Source: CF-162 sp963667205 (GTDB lineage: Bacteria; Chloroflexota; Dehalococcoidia; SM23-28-2; RBG-16-64-32). From it: DNA of 64,000 nt. The notes below the pieces were generated by a model, which was not told where the DNA came from, ran no database searches, and saw nothing but the letters and a program-made list of their open reading frames with translations. Positions within the stretch are counted from its first letter, which is position 1. Every line of letters begins with the position of its first letter. A program made the translations under genes and the position numbers. Of this stretch, positions 55,014-62,391 are shown in pieces. The DNA is taken from NCBI GenBank assembly GCA_963667205.1, contig OY762959.1, forward strand, positions 1,364,001 through 1,428,000. Reading direction: 5' to 3'.

Positions 55014-55492
55014 TTTGTGTCTCCTTCAGCTTCAGGCATAGGCATCGGTTCGCCTGTCTCTACATATTGCTTCAAGCTAGCGAGTATCAGAGGGAACAGA
55101 TCTTCGCGGTTCTGCCGTTCCACCTCTTTCGGGTCCACCGATACGTCCGACTTCAGGTCGTAATCGAGCGTGAATTTCACGATAGTCCCGTCCCCGTCGT
55201 CTGCCAGCGACAAGCCCCCAGTAGCAGAGGCAAAGGGCACAGTGCCTTCATAAATATCTAGGGTGAAAGCCTCACCGGGTCTCCACTCTATAGCACGCTC
55301 CTTAACATACCCTCCATCAGGGAAATCGCAGTGTCGCGCGGCCCCCACACCCTCTTTGGCCTCTGATGTGTAGTGCGAATCGGCAAGTGCGGGATTCCAT
55401 ACACTTACTGACCCCAGGTCGGCTATAACGTCCCACACCTTATCTCTTGATGCGTCGATCCGAATTTCACTTGTGACTCTTGTCATTTTCAT
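55010..55492 (-). CDS. SRPBCC (START-like) family protein
   Basis: 160 residues, ATG 55492 with AGGAGAG upstream. TRVTSEIRIDASRDKVWDVI, ADLGSVSVWNPALADSHYTS and GVGAARHCDFPDGGYVKERA are typical of polyketide-cyclase/dehydrase-like SRPBCC proteins, which hold hydrophobic ligands. Its 3' end overlaps the haloalkane dehalogenase start, so the two are co-translated; it might bind that enzyme's hydrophobic substrate (inference). The upstream 130 bases are unusually AT-rich for this window. Confidence 0.82.
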   Translation of the reverse strand: MKMTRVTSEIRIDASRDKVWDVIADLGSVSVWNPALADSHYTSEAKEGVGAARHCDFPDGGYVKERAIEWRPGEAFTLDIYEGTVPFASATGGLSLADDGDGTIVKFTLDYDLKSDVSVDPKEVERQNREDLFPLILASLKQYVETGEPMPMPEAEGDTN

Positions 55493-55622
55493 GCTCTCCT
55501 AAAATAAATTTGTGTTGGTATTGCTTTGCTATGGACTCTCTGATCATCTTTAGCTATGTTCTGACTACCATTGCTTTCTCCCTTTTCCTGGATGGTTTCG
55601 CATCTCTGACGAACTGGTTTCT

Positions 55623-57302
55623 CTAGTGGAACAACGACTGGCTGACTGGCGATGCCGACCTCACCGACGAGGAGCTCATTTGGACCAGCACCGGAACTGC
55701 CTCCGGGGTTGGAGCGACCGAAGATGGCCCCTCCGGATCATCGGAGTCGTCCACCTCGACTTGCGTCTCACGCATCTTGTTCGGCAACAGCGTCACGGCA
55801 GCGACCGCCGCCGCTACGAGCACCCCGATACTGACCGCGAAGCCGAAGGTGATCGCGTCGACGAACGCCAGGTTGGCGCTGGCGACCACCTGCGCCGCAA
55901 CGTCGGCCGGCAGACTCTCACTCTCTAGCAGTGCGATGCCAACGCCTTCCTTCGCGGACTCTACGACGGCCGGCGACACGGTGCCGTCCAGCGCCTCCTC
56001 CACGTTTCCGCGATAGATGGTGTTCGCGAGGCTGCCAACGATGGCGATGCCGAGCGCCGCACCCAGTTCGCGGCTGACGTCGTTTGCGGCTGAACCGACC
56101 CCAGCATCGTTGACCGGCACGGCCACCATGACCGTGTCGGTCAGCGGCGCCATCGCCATTCCGGAGCCTACCCCGAAGGTGAACAACGAGATCGCGATCT
56201 GAAGCGTTCCTGTGTCGACCTCTAGTCGGAGGAAGAGCGCCATGCCAGCCACCATCGAGGAGATTGCGCCCAACAGGAGCATGCGCGGCCCGATCCGCTT
56301 CACGAGCAGGCCGGCAATTGGCGCCCCGACCATCATTCCCGTCGCGGGAATTACGATGAGCAGGCCCGCTTCAAAAGCGCTCCTGCCCTGGACGAGCTGG
56401 AAGTACTGCGTTAGGAAGAAGAAGGTCACAAACATCGCGAAGAAAATCAACCCAATGATCAGAACACCGCCGGTGAAATCCTTCCGGCGGAAGAACTGCA
56501 GCGGAAGCATCGGCTCGGCGGAGCGCAGCTCCACGAGTACGAACGCTGCCAGGAGAGCCACAGCGGACGTGAACGAACCGACGATCTCGGCTGACCCCCA
56601 TCCAGCCTCTGCGCCCTGGATGATTGCGTAGCCAAGCGCCAACAGACCGCCAGTGGCAAGCAGGCCGCCGGGCAAGTCGAGCTTTCGTTTGCGTTCATCG
56701 CGGGAGTTAGGCACGAGGAAGAATAGGCCGGCTAGCGCTAGCAGCACCACGGGCACGTGCATCAGGAACACGGCCGACCAACTGAACTCGTCGACGAGGT
56801 AGCCGCCAATCGCCGGCCCCATGCCAATGCCCAGGCCGCCGACGCCGGTCCAGATGCCGATCGCCTTGGCGCGCTCCTCGCGTGCGAATACATCGGTAAG
56901 GATGGAGAGCGTGGCCGGCATGACGAGCGCGGCGCCTACGCCCTGCAGCGCACGGAACGCGATGAGCGATTCGGCGCTGGTCGAAAACGCCGCTCCGACG
57001 GCAGCGACGCCGAAGACCGACATGCCTATGGCCATCCACTGCCGTCGCCCGAAGCGGTCACCTACCGTGCCGCCAAGCAACAGGAGTCCGGCGAGGATGA
57101 GGGTGTATGAGTCGATGACCCACTGAAGCGTCGAGGTCGAGGCCCCCAGGTCGCGCGAGATGGCGGGGAGGGCGGTGTTGACGATCGTGTTGTCCACGAG
57201 GATCAGGAAGATCCCCAGGGACATCACCGCCAGGACGAGCCACCGCGTCGGGCTCGTCCTGATCTGCTCCGCTGAGTGAGGGATGGAAGCTAGTGCTGGC
57301 AT
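55623..57302 (-). CDS. MFS drug exporter, DHA2 (14-helix, EmrB/QacA) family
   Basis: 559 residues from ATG 57302 (AAGGAG 9 bases upstream); an in-frame TTG at 57335 is less likely. Motif A GGTVGDRFGRRQWMAIGMS, motif C region IWTGVGGLGIGMGPAIGGYL, and VDNTIVNTALPAISRDLGAS (DHA2 motif D1) are present, with about 14 hydrophobic helices. It exports hydrophobic or cationic compounds using the proton gradient. It is divergent from an HxlR regulator, with promoter and palindrome in between, so regulated efflux is likely. Confidence 0.92.
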   Translation of the reverse strand: MPALASIPHSAEQIRTSPTRWLVLAVMSLGIFLILVDNTIVNTALPAISRDLGASTSTLQWVIDSYTLILAGLLLLGGTVGDRFGRRQWMAIGMSVFGVAAVGAAFSTSAESLIAFRALQGVGAALVMPATLSILTDVFAREERAKAIGIWTGVGGLGIGMGPAIGGYLVDEFSWSAVFLMHVPVVLLALAGLFFLVPNSRDERKRKLDLPGGLLATGGLLALGYAIIQGAEAGWGSAEIVGSFTSAVALLAAFVLVELRSAEPMLPLQFFRRKDFTGGVLIIGLIFFAMFVTFFFLTQYFQLVQGRSAFEAGLLIVIPATGMMVGAPIAGLLVKRIGPRMLLLGAISSMVAGMALFLRLEVDTGTLQIAISLFTFGVGSGMAMAPLTDTVMVAVPVNDAGVGSAANDVSRELGAALGIAIVGSLANTIYRGNVEEALDGTVSPAVVESAKEGVGIALLESESLPADVAAQVVASANLAFVDAITFGFAVSIGVLVAAAVAAVTLLPNKMRETQVEVDDSDDPEGPSSVAPTPEAVPVLVQMSSSSVRSASPVSQSLFH

Positions 57303-57321
57303 GTCCGGAACTCCTTCTGCG

Positions 57322-57336
57322 CTTGCATTTTGCAAG
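57322..57336. promoter_or_regulatory. Operator-like palindrome between exporter and HxlR regulator
   Basis: CTTGCA-TTT-TGCAAG is a perfect inverted repeat just downstream of the exporter promoter. A related smaller dyad, ACTT-AGC-AAGT, lies at 57393-57403 before the HxlR gene. Both share the CTTnnnAAG-type core reported for HxlR-family sites. Confidence 0.5.
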
Positions 57337-57350
57337 TGATCATGCTGGGT

Positions 57351-57380
57351 ATTCTACCGAGTATGAATTGCAAAGGTCAA
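57351..57380 (-). promoter_or_regulatory. Promoter of the MFS exporter gene
   Basis: On the minus strand, TTGACC (57380-57375) and TAGAAT (57356-57351), 18 bases apart, about 50 bases before the ATG. Confidence 0.6.
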
Positions 57381-57421
57381 GCGACTGGCAGCACTTAGCA
57401 AGTCTGTGGTACACTCTTGCC

Positions 57422-58090
57422 ATGAGCAGAGAATACGAGCAGTACTGCCCAATGTCCCTCGGCCTGGAACGCGTCGGTGAGCGGTGGACGCTGCTGATCG
57501 TCCGCGACCTCATGTTCGGGCCGATGCGCTACTCCGATCTCAAGTCTGGGATGCCCGGCATCGCGACGAACATGCTGGCCAATAGACTGCATGAGATGCA
57601 GTCGGCCGGTCTCATCTCGAAGCGAGAGATGCCGCCACCGGCCGCCAGCACCGTCTACGAGCTGACCGAAGTCGGGCGCGGACTCGCTCCGGTGCTGGTG
57701 GAGCTAGGGAAGTGGGGCATGACTTTCCTGCCGGAGCACGACGAGGCAGGGCTGGTGAAAGAGGGCCTGAGGGCGCGGGCGCCATTCATAGCAGCGCACA
57801 CTGCTAAGTCGAAGGAGGCGTACACGCTGGTCGTGGACGACGAGCTGATCGGGTTCGACGTAAGGCCGGGCGCGATCGAGGTTCTTGACGAGCCACCCGC
57901 GAACTGCGCTGCCACGCTGTCGGTCAGCTGCTCCACCCTGACGGAGCTGATGCTGCTCGGAAAGAGCGTGGTGGAGGCCCGAGACGAAGGCAAGGCCGAA
58001 GTGGTCGGTGACCCCGCCGCAGCCGAGCGAATGCTCGATCTTTTCCGTCTGCCTGACCCGACGCGCGAGCCGGCGCCGGCGTCAGCCTAG
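57422..58090 (+). CDS. HxlR-family transcriptional regulator with SCP2-like C-terminal domain
   Basis: 222 residues from ATG 57422. The open frame extends upstream to 57293 but overlaps the divergent promoter and encodes no conserved residues. Winged-helix HxlR domain: QYCPMSLGLERVGERWTLLI, RDLMFGPMRYSDLKSGMPG and NMLANRLHEMQSAGLISKRE. From about residue 125, an extra domain (AYTLVVDDELIGFDVRPGAI, AATLSVSCSTLTELMLLGKS) resembles the SCP2 sterol-carrier fold seen in some HxlR proteins and may bind a hydrophobic effector. It is placed to control the divergent exporter. Confidence 0.88.
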   Translation: MSREYEQYCPMSLGLERVGERWTLLIVRDLMFGPMRYSDLKSGMPGIATNMLANRLHEMQSAGLISKREMPPPAASTVYELTEVGRGLAPVLVELGKWGMTFLPEHDEAGLVKEGLRARAPFIAAHTAKSKEAYTLVVDDELIGFDVRPGAIEVLDEPPANCAATLSVSCSTLTELMLLGKSVVEARDEGKAEVVGDPAAAERMLDLFRLPDPTREPAPASA

Positions 58091-58122
58091 CCTTCTGATC
58101 TCGCGAAAGGTAAGTGATCAGC

Positions 58123-59283
58123 ATGTCTAACGAAGTCCTTATCGTCGGCGCTGGCCGCTCAGCTACCGGACGCCGCAGCGGTACGCTGTCCTATACTCAC
58201 CCCCTGAAGGTCGCCGCCCCCGTCATACGCCAGGAGCTCGATCGCTCCGGTGTGCCGCTGGACGAGGTCGACTTCGTAGTCGGCGGATGTATCACCCAGT
58301 CCGGCGAGCAGTCGTTCAACATCGCCCGGACCGTCAGCCTCGCCGCCGACTTGCCCATCGAAGTACCGTCCGTCACCCTCGACTTCCAGTGCGGCTCCAG
58401 CCAGCAGGCCCTGCAGATGGCGACGGACATGGTGCGCGCCGGCACGGCGGACCTGGTCGTCGCGATGGGTGTCGAGAACATGACCCGCGTCCCGATGGGT
58501 CAGAACTGGCTGAACACCGGCGGCAAGCCCTTCACCAAGGACCTCGTGAAGGAGTTCGGCCTGACTCAGCAGGGAATCGCTGGCGACAACATCGCCGTCG
58601 AGTACGGGATCACCCGAGATAAGGCCGACGAATTCGGCGCCCGCTCCCACCAGCGAGCCGGCCACGCTCAGGCGACGGGCCTGTTCGAGGACGAGATCAT
58701 CCCGCTCGTCGTGGAGAAGGACGGGCAGGAAGTGCAGTTCTCCGAGGATGAGACAATCCGGCCGGAGACGACGCCGGAGACGTTGTCCACCCTGGAGCCG
58801 GCGTTCCGGGCGGACGGAATCCACCACGCCGGCAACTCGAGCCAGATCTCTGACCAGGCGCCCTGCGTGATCCTGGCGTCAGAGAAGAAGGCCCAGGAGC
58901 TCGGACTGAAGTCCCGCGCCCGCATCGTCGCCCATGCATCGGTCGGCTCTGACCCGCACCTGATGCTTACCGGCCCGATCACCGCCACACCCAAGGTGCT
59001 GGAGCGGGCGGGCCTCTCCTTGCACCAGATGGACAGCGTTGAGATCAACGAGGCGTTTGCCTCCGTGGTGCTGGCCTGGGCGAAGACGCTGGAACCGAAC
59101 ATGGAGAAGGTCAACCCGAACGGAGGCGCCATCGCGCTTGGCCACGCGCTCGGCTCCACCGGCACCCTGTTGATGACAACGCTGCTCCACCACCTGGAGC
59201 GGACCGACGGCCGCTACGGACTCGAGACGATGTGCTGCGGCGGCGGGCTTGCCACCGCCACCGTGATCGAGCGACTGAACTAG
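58123..59283 (+). CDS. Thiolase (acetyl-CoA C-acyltransferase)
   Basis: 386 residues from ATG 58123; GTG 58114 is an alternative. All three catalytic positions are kept: Cys in LDFQCGSSQQALQMA, His in ALGHALGSTGTLLM, Cys in ETMCCGGGLATATVIERL. NEAFASVVLAWAKTLEPNM supplies the family NEAFA motif. It catalyses thiolytic cleavage of 3-ketoacyl-CoA or the reverse condensation. It follows the HxlR gene by 32 bases but has no obvious functional link to it. Confidence 0.93.
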   Translation: MSNEVLIVGAGRSATGRRSGTLSYTHPLKVAAPVIRQELDRSGVPLDEVDFVVGGCITQSGEQSFNIARTVSLAADLPIEVPSVTLDFQCGSSQQALQMATDMVRAGTADLVVAMGVENMTRVPMGQNWLNTGGKPFTKDLVKEFGLTQQGIAGDNIAVEYGITRDKADEFGARSHQRAGHAQATGLFEDEIIPLVVEKDGQEVQFSEDETIRPETTPETLSTLEPAFRADGIHHAGNSSQISDQAPCVILASEKKAQELGLKSRARIVAHASVGSDPHLMLTGPITATPKVLERAGLSLHQMDSVEINEAFASVVLAWAKTLEPNMEKVNPNGGAIALGHALGSTGTLLMTTLLHHLERTDGRYGLETMCCGGGLATATVIERLN

Positions 59284-59311
59284 TCCCGGTCAGCCGCCCT
59301 CGATCGCGAAG

Positions 59312-59419
59312 CTACATCAGTTTGATCTGAACGGACTTGGTCTCCAGGTAGGTCTTCTGGTAGCGCGTGAAGCAGGTCAAGAGTGAATCCCGCTGTCCGC
59401 CTCCGCTCGGGTGCCCGCC
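59312..59419 (-). pseudogene. C-terminal remnant of an aldehyde dehydrogenase
   Basis: Directly after the TAG of the DMT gene, in the same frame, about 35 codons encode GGGQRDSLLTCFTRYQK followed by TYLETKSVQIKLM and a TAG (59312-59314). This matches the usual last residues of aldehyde dehydrogenases (GRDS...YTQTKSVWIDL). No catalytic domain is present anywhere nearby, so only the tail survives, as after a deletion. The intervening text is too short for a gene. Confidence 0.5.
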
Positions 59420-60367
59420 CTACCCAGGCCACGGCGGCGTCACCACTCTGGCGCCCGGCGCCGTCCGCGACGACGATGGCGCCTGACCACGCATCACGCC
59501 GGCGACGCCGCTGATGATCAGAGCCGCACCGAGGATCACGTTGAGGCCGATGCTCTCGCCGAGTATCAGCCAGCCGAGGACCAGCGCCACGACAGGCACC
59601 ACGTAAGTGACCAGCGACGACCGCACGCTGCCAATGTTATCGATGAGCCAGTAAAACAGGACGTACGATAAGCCCGTCCCAAGCATCCCGAGCGCCAGCA
59701 TAGACAGCACCGACTGCGCACTCATCCCGTAGCCCGGCGAACCTTCGATCAGGAACACCAACGGTACCGTAAAAACGAACCCCAGACCGACCTGGAGCCC
59801 AGCAAGGGTGATCGGATCACTCGACCCCAGCAGGCTTCTCGTATACACAGCGCCGAACCCGAGGCAAAACGCCGCACCTACCACGGCCAGCTGGCCCAGC
59901 ACGTCCGAATCCGTCACCTTTACGATGTCATCGCCTGTCAGCGCCAGCACACCGGCGAACCCCAGCGCGATCCCCGCCGACCGTAGCGGCGTGATCTTCT
60001 CCCCCGCCAGGAAGATCGCCGCCAGTATCGCCGTGAAGATCGGCATCGTCGAGATCAGCACGCCCGTGATCCCCGAGTCGCTCTGGTCTTCTCCCCAGGC
60101 GACCAGACCGTAACCCACCACGTTGGCCACCACCGCCACGACCGAAACGCGCAGCAGCAGCATCGGGGTTACCCTTAACGGCAGACGCCGCCATAGCATG
60201 AACAGCCCGATCGCCAGCGCCCCAAAGAAAAGTCGTCCCGCAACGACCTCGATCGGCGAAATATCGTCCAACAGCACCTTCATCATCAGGAACGAGGCGC
60301 CCGAGATGACGCCGACGATAAGCAGCGCAAGGTGTACTCTCGGGTCGCTTGCTCCGTCGGACAACAT
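59420..60367 (-). CDS. EamA/DMT-family transporter, second copy
   Basis: 315 residues from ATG 60367; the frame is open to 60427 without support. Ten helices in two EamA repeats (GVISGASFLMMKVLLDDISP, YGLVAWGEDQSDSGITGVLI, then GLSYVLFYWLIDNIGSVRSS and LVTYVVPVVALVLGWLILGE). A short Pro/Arg tail ends the protein. Same family as the gene at 47781, but only distantly similar. Substrate unknown. Confidence 0.88.
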   Translation of the reverse strand: MLSDGASDPRVHLALLIVGVISGASFLMMKVLLDDISPIEVVAGRLFFGALAIGLFMLWRRLPLRVTPMLLLRVSVVAVVANVVGYGLVAWGEDQSDSGITGVLISTMPIFTAILAAIFLAGEKITPLRSAGIALGFAGVLALTGDDIVKVTDSDVLGQLAVVGAAFCLGFGAVYTRSLLGSSDPITLAGLQVGLGFVFTVPLVFLIEGSPGYGMSAQSVLSMLALGMLGTGLSYVLFYWLIDNIGSVRSSLVTYVVPVVALVLGWLILGESIGLNVILGAALIISGVAGVMRGQAPSSSRTAPGARVVTPPWPG

Positions 60368-60545
60368 AGAAAACTCGGACCGGGATCGTCCGGGGGTTGA
60401 GCTCAACCTATCCGAGCCTCCAAACACCGGTCAAGGTTCACCCACGCTTATCCCATCGGATGCGGGCCCGCCTGGAAACTCCCGAATTCTCCGCGGGTCA
60501 CGGAATCCGCCACGCCGCCCGGCCGCCCGAGCGCTCCAGCCGTCG

Positions 60546-60574
60546 TTGACGTCGCGCTGGCCGGTTCATAGACT
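60546..60574 (+). promoter_or_regulatory. Promoter of the small protein gene at 60623
   Basis: TTGACG (60546-60551) and TAGACT (60569-60574) with 17-base spacing, 48 bases before the ATG. Confidence 0.5.
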
Positions 60575-60622
60575 GACAGGGCTCACCAACGAGAGATACG
60601 GGAACGAGAGGGAGGCGATCGA

Positions 60623-60934
60623 ATGCGGTTCTTGTGCAAGGCGCGACTGGACGTCGAGGCGGCCAACGATCTCACCAGAGAGGGCAAGCTAGGTTCGACG
60701 ATTCAGTCGATCCTGGAGGACATTCAACCCGAAGCAGTTTACTTCGTCGCGGAGGCGGGTCAGCGCACCGCCATCTTTGTCATCGACATGGAGGACGAGT
60801 CGCAGATTCCCGCGATCGCTGAGCCGTGGTTCCTCGCTTTCGATGCGGACTTCGAGGCGCTGCCGGCCATGGTGCCGGAAGATCTTGAGAAGGCCGGTCC
60901 CGCGATCGAGGCGGCGACCAAGAAGTACGGCTAG
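60623..60934 (+). CDS. Small uncharacterised protein (ferredoxin-like barrel, DUF3303-like)
   Basis: 103 residues, ATG 60623 with GGGAGG 7 bases upstream and a good promoter. MRFLCKARLDVEAANDLTRE, LGSTIQSILEDIQPEAVYFV, RTAIFVIDMEDESQIPAIAE and PWFLAFDADFEALPAMVPED form a beta-alpha-beta pattern typical of small dimeric barrel proteins. No catalytic residue or cofactor motif is recognised. Monocistronic. Confidence 0.7.
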   Translation: MRFLCKARLDVEAANDLTREGKLGSTIQSILEDIQPEAVYFVAEAGQRTAIFVIDMEDESQIPAIAEPWFLAFDADFEALPAMVPEDLEKAGPAIEAATKKYG

Positions 60935-61262
60935 GGCGTGCGGGCCGGCGCCTGGTGGGAGAGCCAGAAACACTGACGCCACGGCGGAGAGATCGTGGTG
61001 GCGGATACCGTGCCGGCGGGAAGGGCCTCTCTTCGCACACGGCGGCGACAGGTCAAGAGCTTATCCCATCAAGACGGAAACACGGGATCCGAAATCGTCG
61101 CTGATCAGGATCGGATCGCGAGCCTCGCTATGCTGACGGGCGTTGGTGTCACGCGCACGACCTCACTTTGACGCGATGCGTGACCGCTGGCCGTGACAAC
61201 ATGCTATCGTTGACGCTGAGATGCGAGGACCCCAGGATGGGGCCCTGCGAAAGGACTGCGCG
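60935..61262. other. 328-base stretch without a recognisable gene
   Basis: No open frame with a ribosome site or family resemblance on either strand. TTGACG at 61168-61173 and TGCTATCGT at 61202-61210 are promoter-like, but the spacing between them is wrong; either could belong to the promoter of the small basic protein at 61263. Confidence 0.4.
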
Positions 61263-61352
61263 ATGGGTGACAAGAGTCCGAAGAACAAAGACAAGAAGCA
61301 GAAGACCGCGAAGAAGGTCAAGGCGGCAAAGGCGCGTCCGGCTCAGAAGTAA
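61263..61352 (+). CDS. Very small Lys-rich basic protein
   Basis: 29 residues, ATG 61263 with AAAGGA 7 bases upstream and TAA 61350-61352. MGDKSPKNKDKKQKTAKKVK followed by AAKARPAQK: over a third of the residues are Lys. I recall very short proteins beginning MGDKSPKSKDKKQ in many bacterial genomes, so this is probably real. Function unknown; nucleic-acid binding is plausible from charge. Confidence 0.65.
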   Translation: MGDKSPKNKDKKQKTAKKVKAAKARPAQK

Positions 61353-61416
61353 CCCCGGCACAACCGCGCTCGCTCGAATCCTGGAGTCGAGAGCGCGACT
61401 GGCGAAGCTCCGGGTA

Positions 61417-62391
61417 TCAGCGACGACCCGCGATGCGCGCCCTCTGTTGGACGAGCGGGAGCACAACATCGATAGTGGGCGTCCGGATGTCGACGAGGCG
61501 TCCCATCTCCTGGACCACCGTCAACAGGGCGTCGATCTCCATCGGCCTTCCGCGTTCGAGATCCTGCAGCATCGAAGTCCTGTGGGCACCGACTGCGGCC
61601 GCCCCGTCGATTCGCTGCTCGACGTCGACTTTGAATCGCACGCCAAGCTTCTCACCGATGGCCTGCGCTTCCAGCATCATCGCCCGCGCCACCGCCCGCG
61701 TACCCGGATCCGTCGCAATCACATCGAGGGTCGCCTGGGTCAGCGCGCTGATCGGATTGAAGGAGAGGTTGCCCCAGAACTTGACCCAGATTTCGTCTCT
61801 GATACTGGAGCGGACCGGTGCCTTTAATCCCGCCTTGCGCATAGCGGCACTCAGTCGCGTGACGCGCTCCGTCTTCTCTCCACCTGGCTCTCCCAGGCTG
61901 AACCGGTCGCCTTCGATGTGCCGGATAACGCCCGGTTCTATCACCTCGGTAGCCGGATAGACGACGCAGCCGATCACCCTCTGCGGACCGATCTTCTCCC
62001 ACTGCTTGCCTCCCGGATCAATGCTTTCGAGCCTGTAGTCACACCACGGCCCTTCAAGCCGGTAGAAGTACCAGAAAGGTATGCCGTTGACCGCCGTTAC
62101 GACCGCTGTCTCCGGGCCCAGCAGGGGTCCGATGCTGTTCACGACGTCAGGCAGGGAAGGGGCCTTGACCGTGAGGACGACGTAGTCCTGGTGCCCGACT
62201 GTGGAAGGATCATCGGTGCAGTGTGGATGAGCGATTTGCTCCTCGCCGCCGATCAGCAACCTGACGCCCCGGTCCTTCATCGCTTCGAGGTGCGGCCCGC
62301 GGGCAATGAGCGTCACATCTTCGCCTGCCAGCGCCAGCTGCCCGCCCAGGTAGCCGCCAATCGCGCCCGCACCGTAGACGCAGATGCGCAT
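61417..62391 (-). CDS. Ketopantoate reductase family (PanE/ApbA-like) oxidoreductase
   Basis: 324 residues, ATG 62391 overlapping the ligase stop (TGATG). NADP motif MRICVYGAGAIGGYLGGQLA, VVLTVKAPSLPDVV (catalytic-site Lys region), TAVNGIPFWYFY, and IWVKFWGNLSFNPISALTQA with the catalytic Lys and Asn. The C-terminal domain is complete. Family members reduce ketopantoate or other 2-oxoacids. With an acyl-CoA ligase and a CoA-transferase upstream in the same transcript, a catabolic 2-hydroxyacid role is as likely as pantothenate synthesis; no panB is nearby. Confidence 0.85.
   Translation of the reverse strand: MRICVYGAGAIGGYLGGQLALAGEDVTLIARGPHLEAMKDRGVRLLIGGEEQIAHPHCTDDPSTVGHQDYVVLTVKAPSLPDVVNSIGPLLGPETAVVTAVNGIPFWYFYRLEGPWCDYRLESIDPGGKQWEKIGPQRVIGCVVYPATEVIEPGVIRHIEGDRFSLGEPGGEKTERVTRLSAAMRKAGLKAPVRSSIRDEIWVKFWGNLSFNPISALTQATLDVIATDPGTRAVARAMMLEAQAIGEKLGVRFKVDVEQRIDGAAAVGAHRTSMLQDLERGRPMEIDALLTVVQEMGRLVDIRTPTIDVVLPLVQQRARIAGRR

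Noticed and set aside
61168..61210. Promoter for the small Lys-rich protein (TTGACG with TATCGT)
   Set aside because: The spacing is 31 bases, far beyond the working range; only noted under the gene-free stretch.
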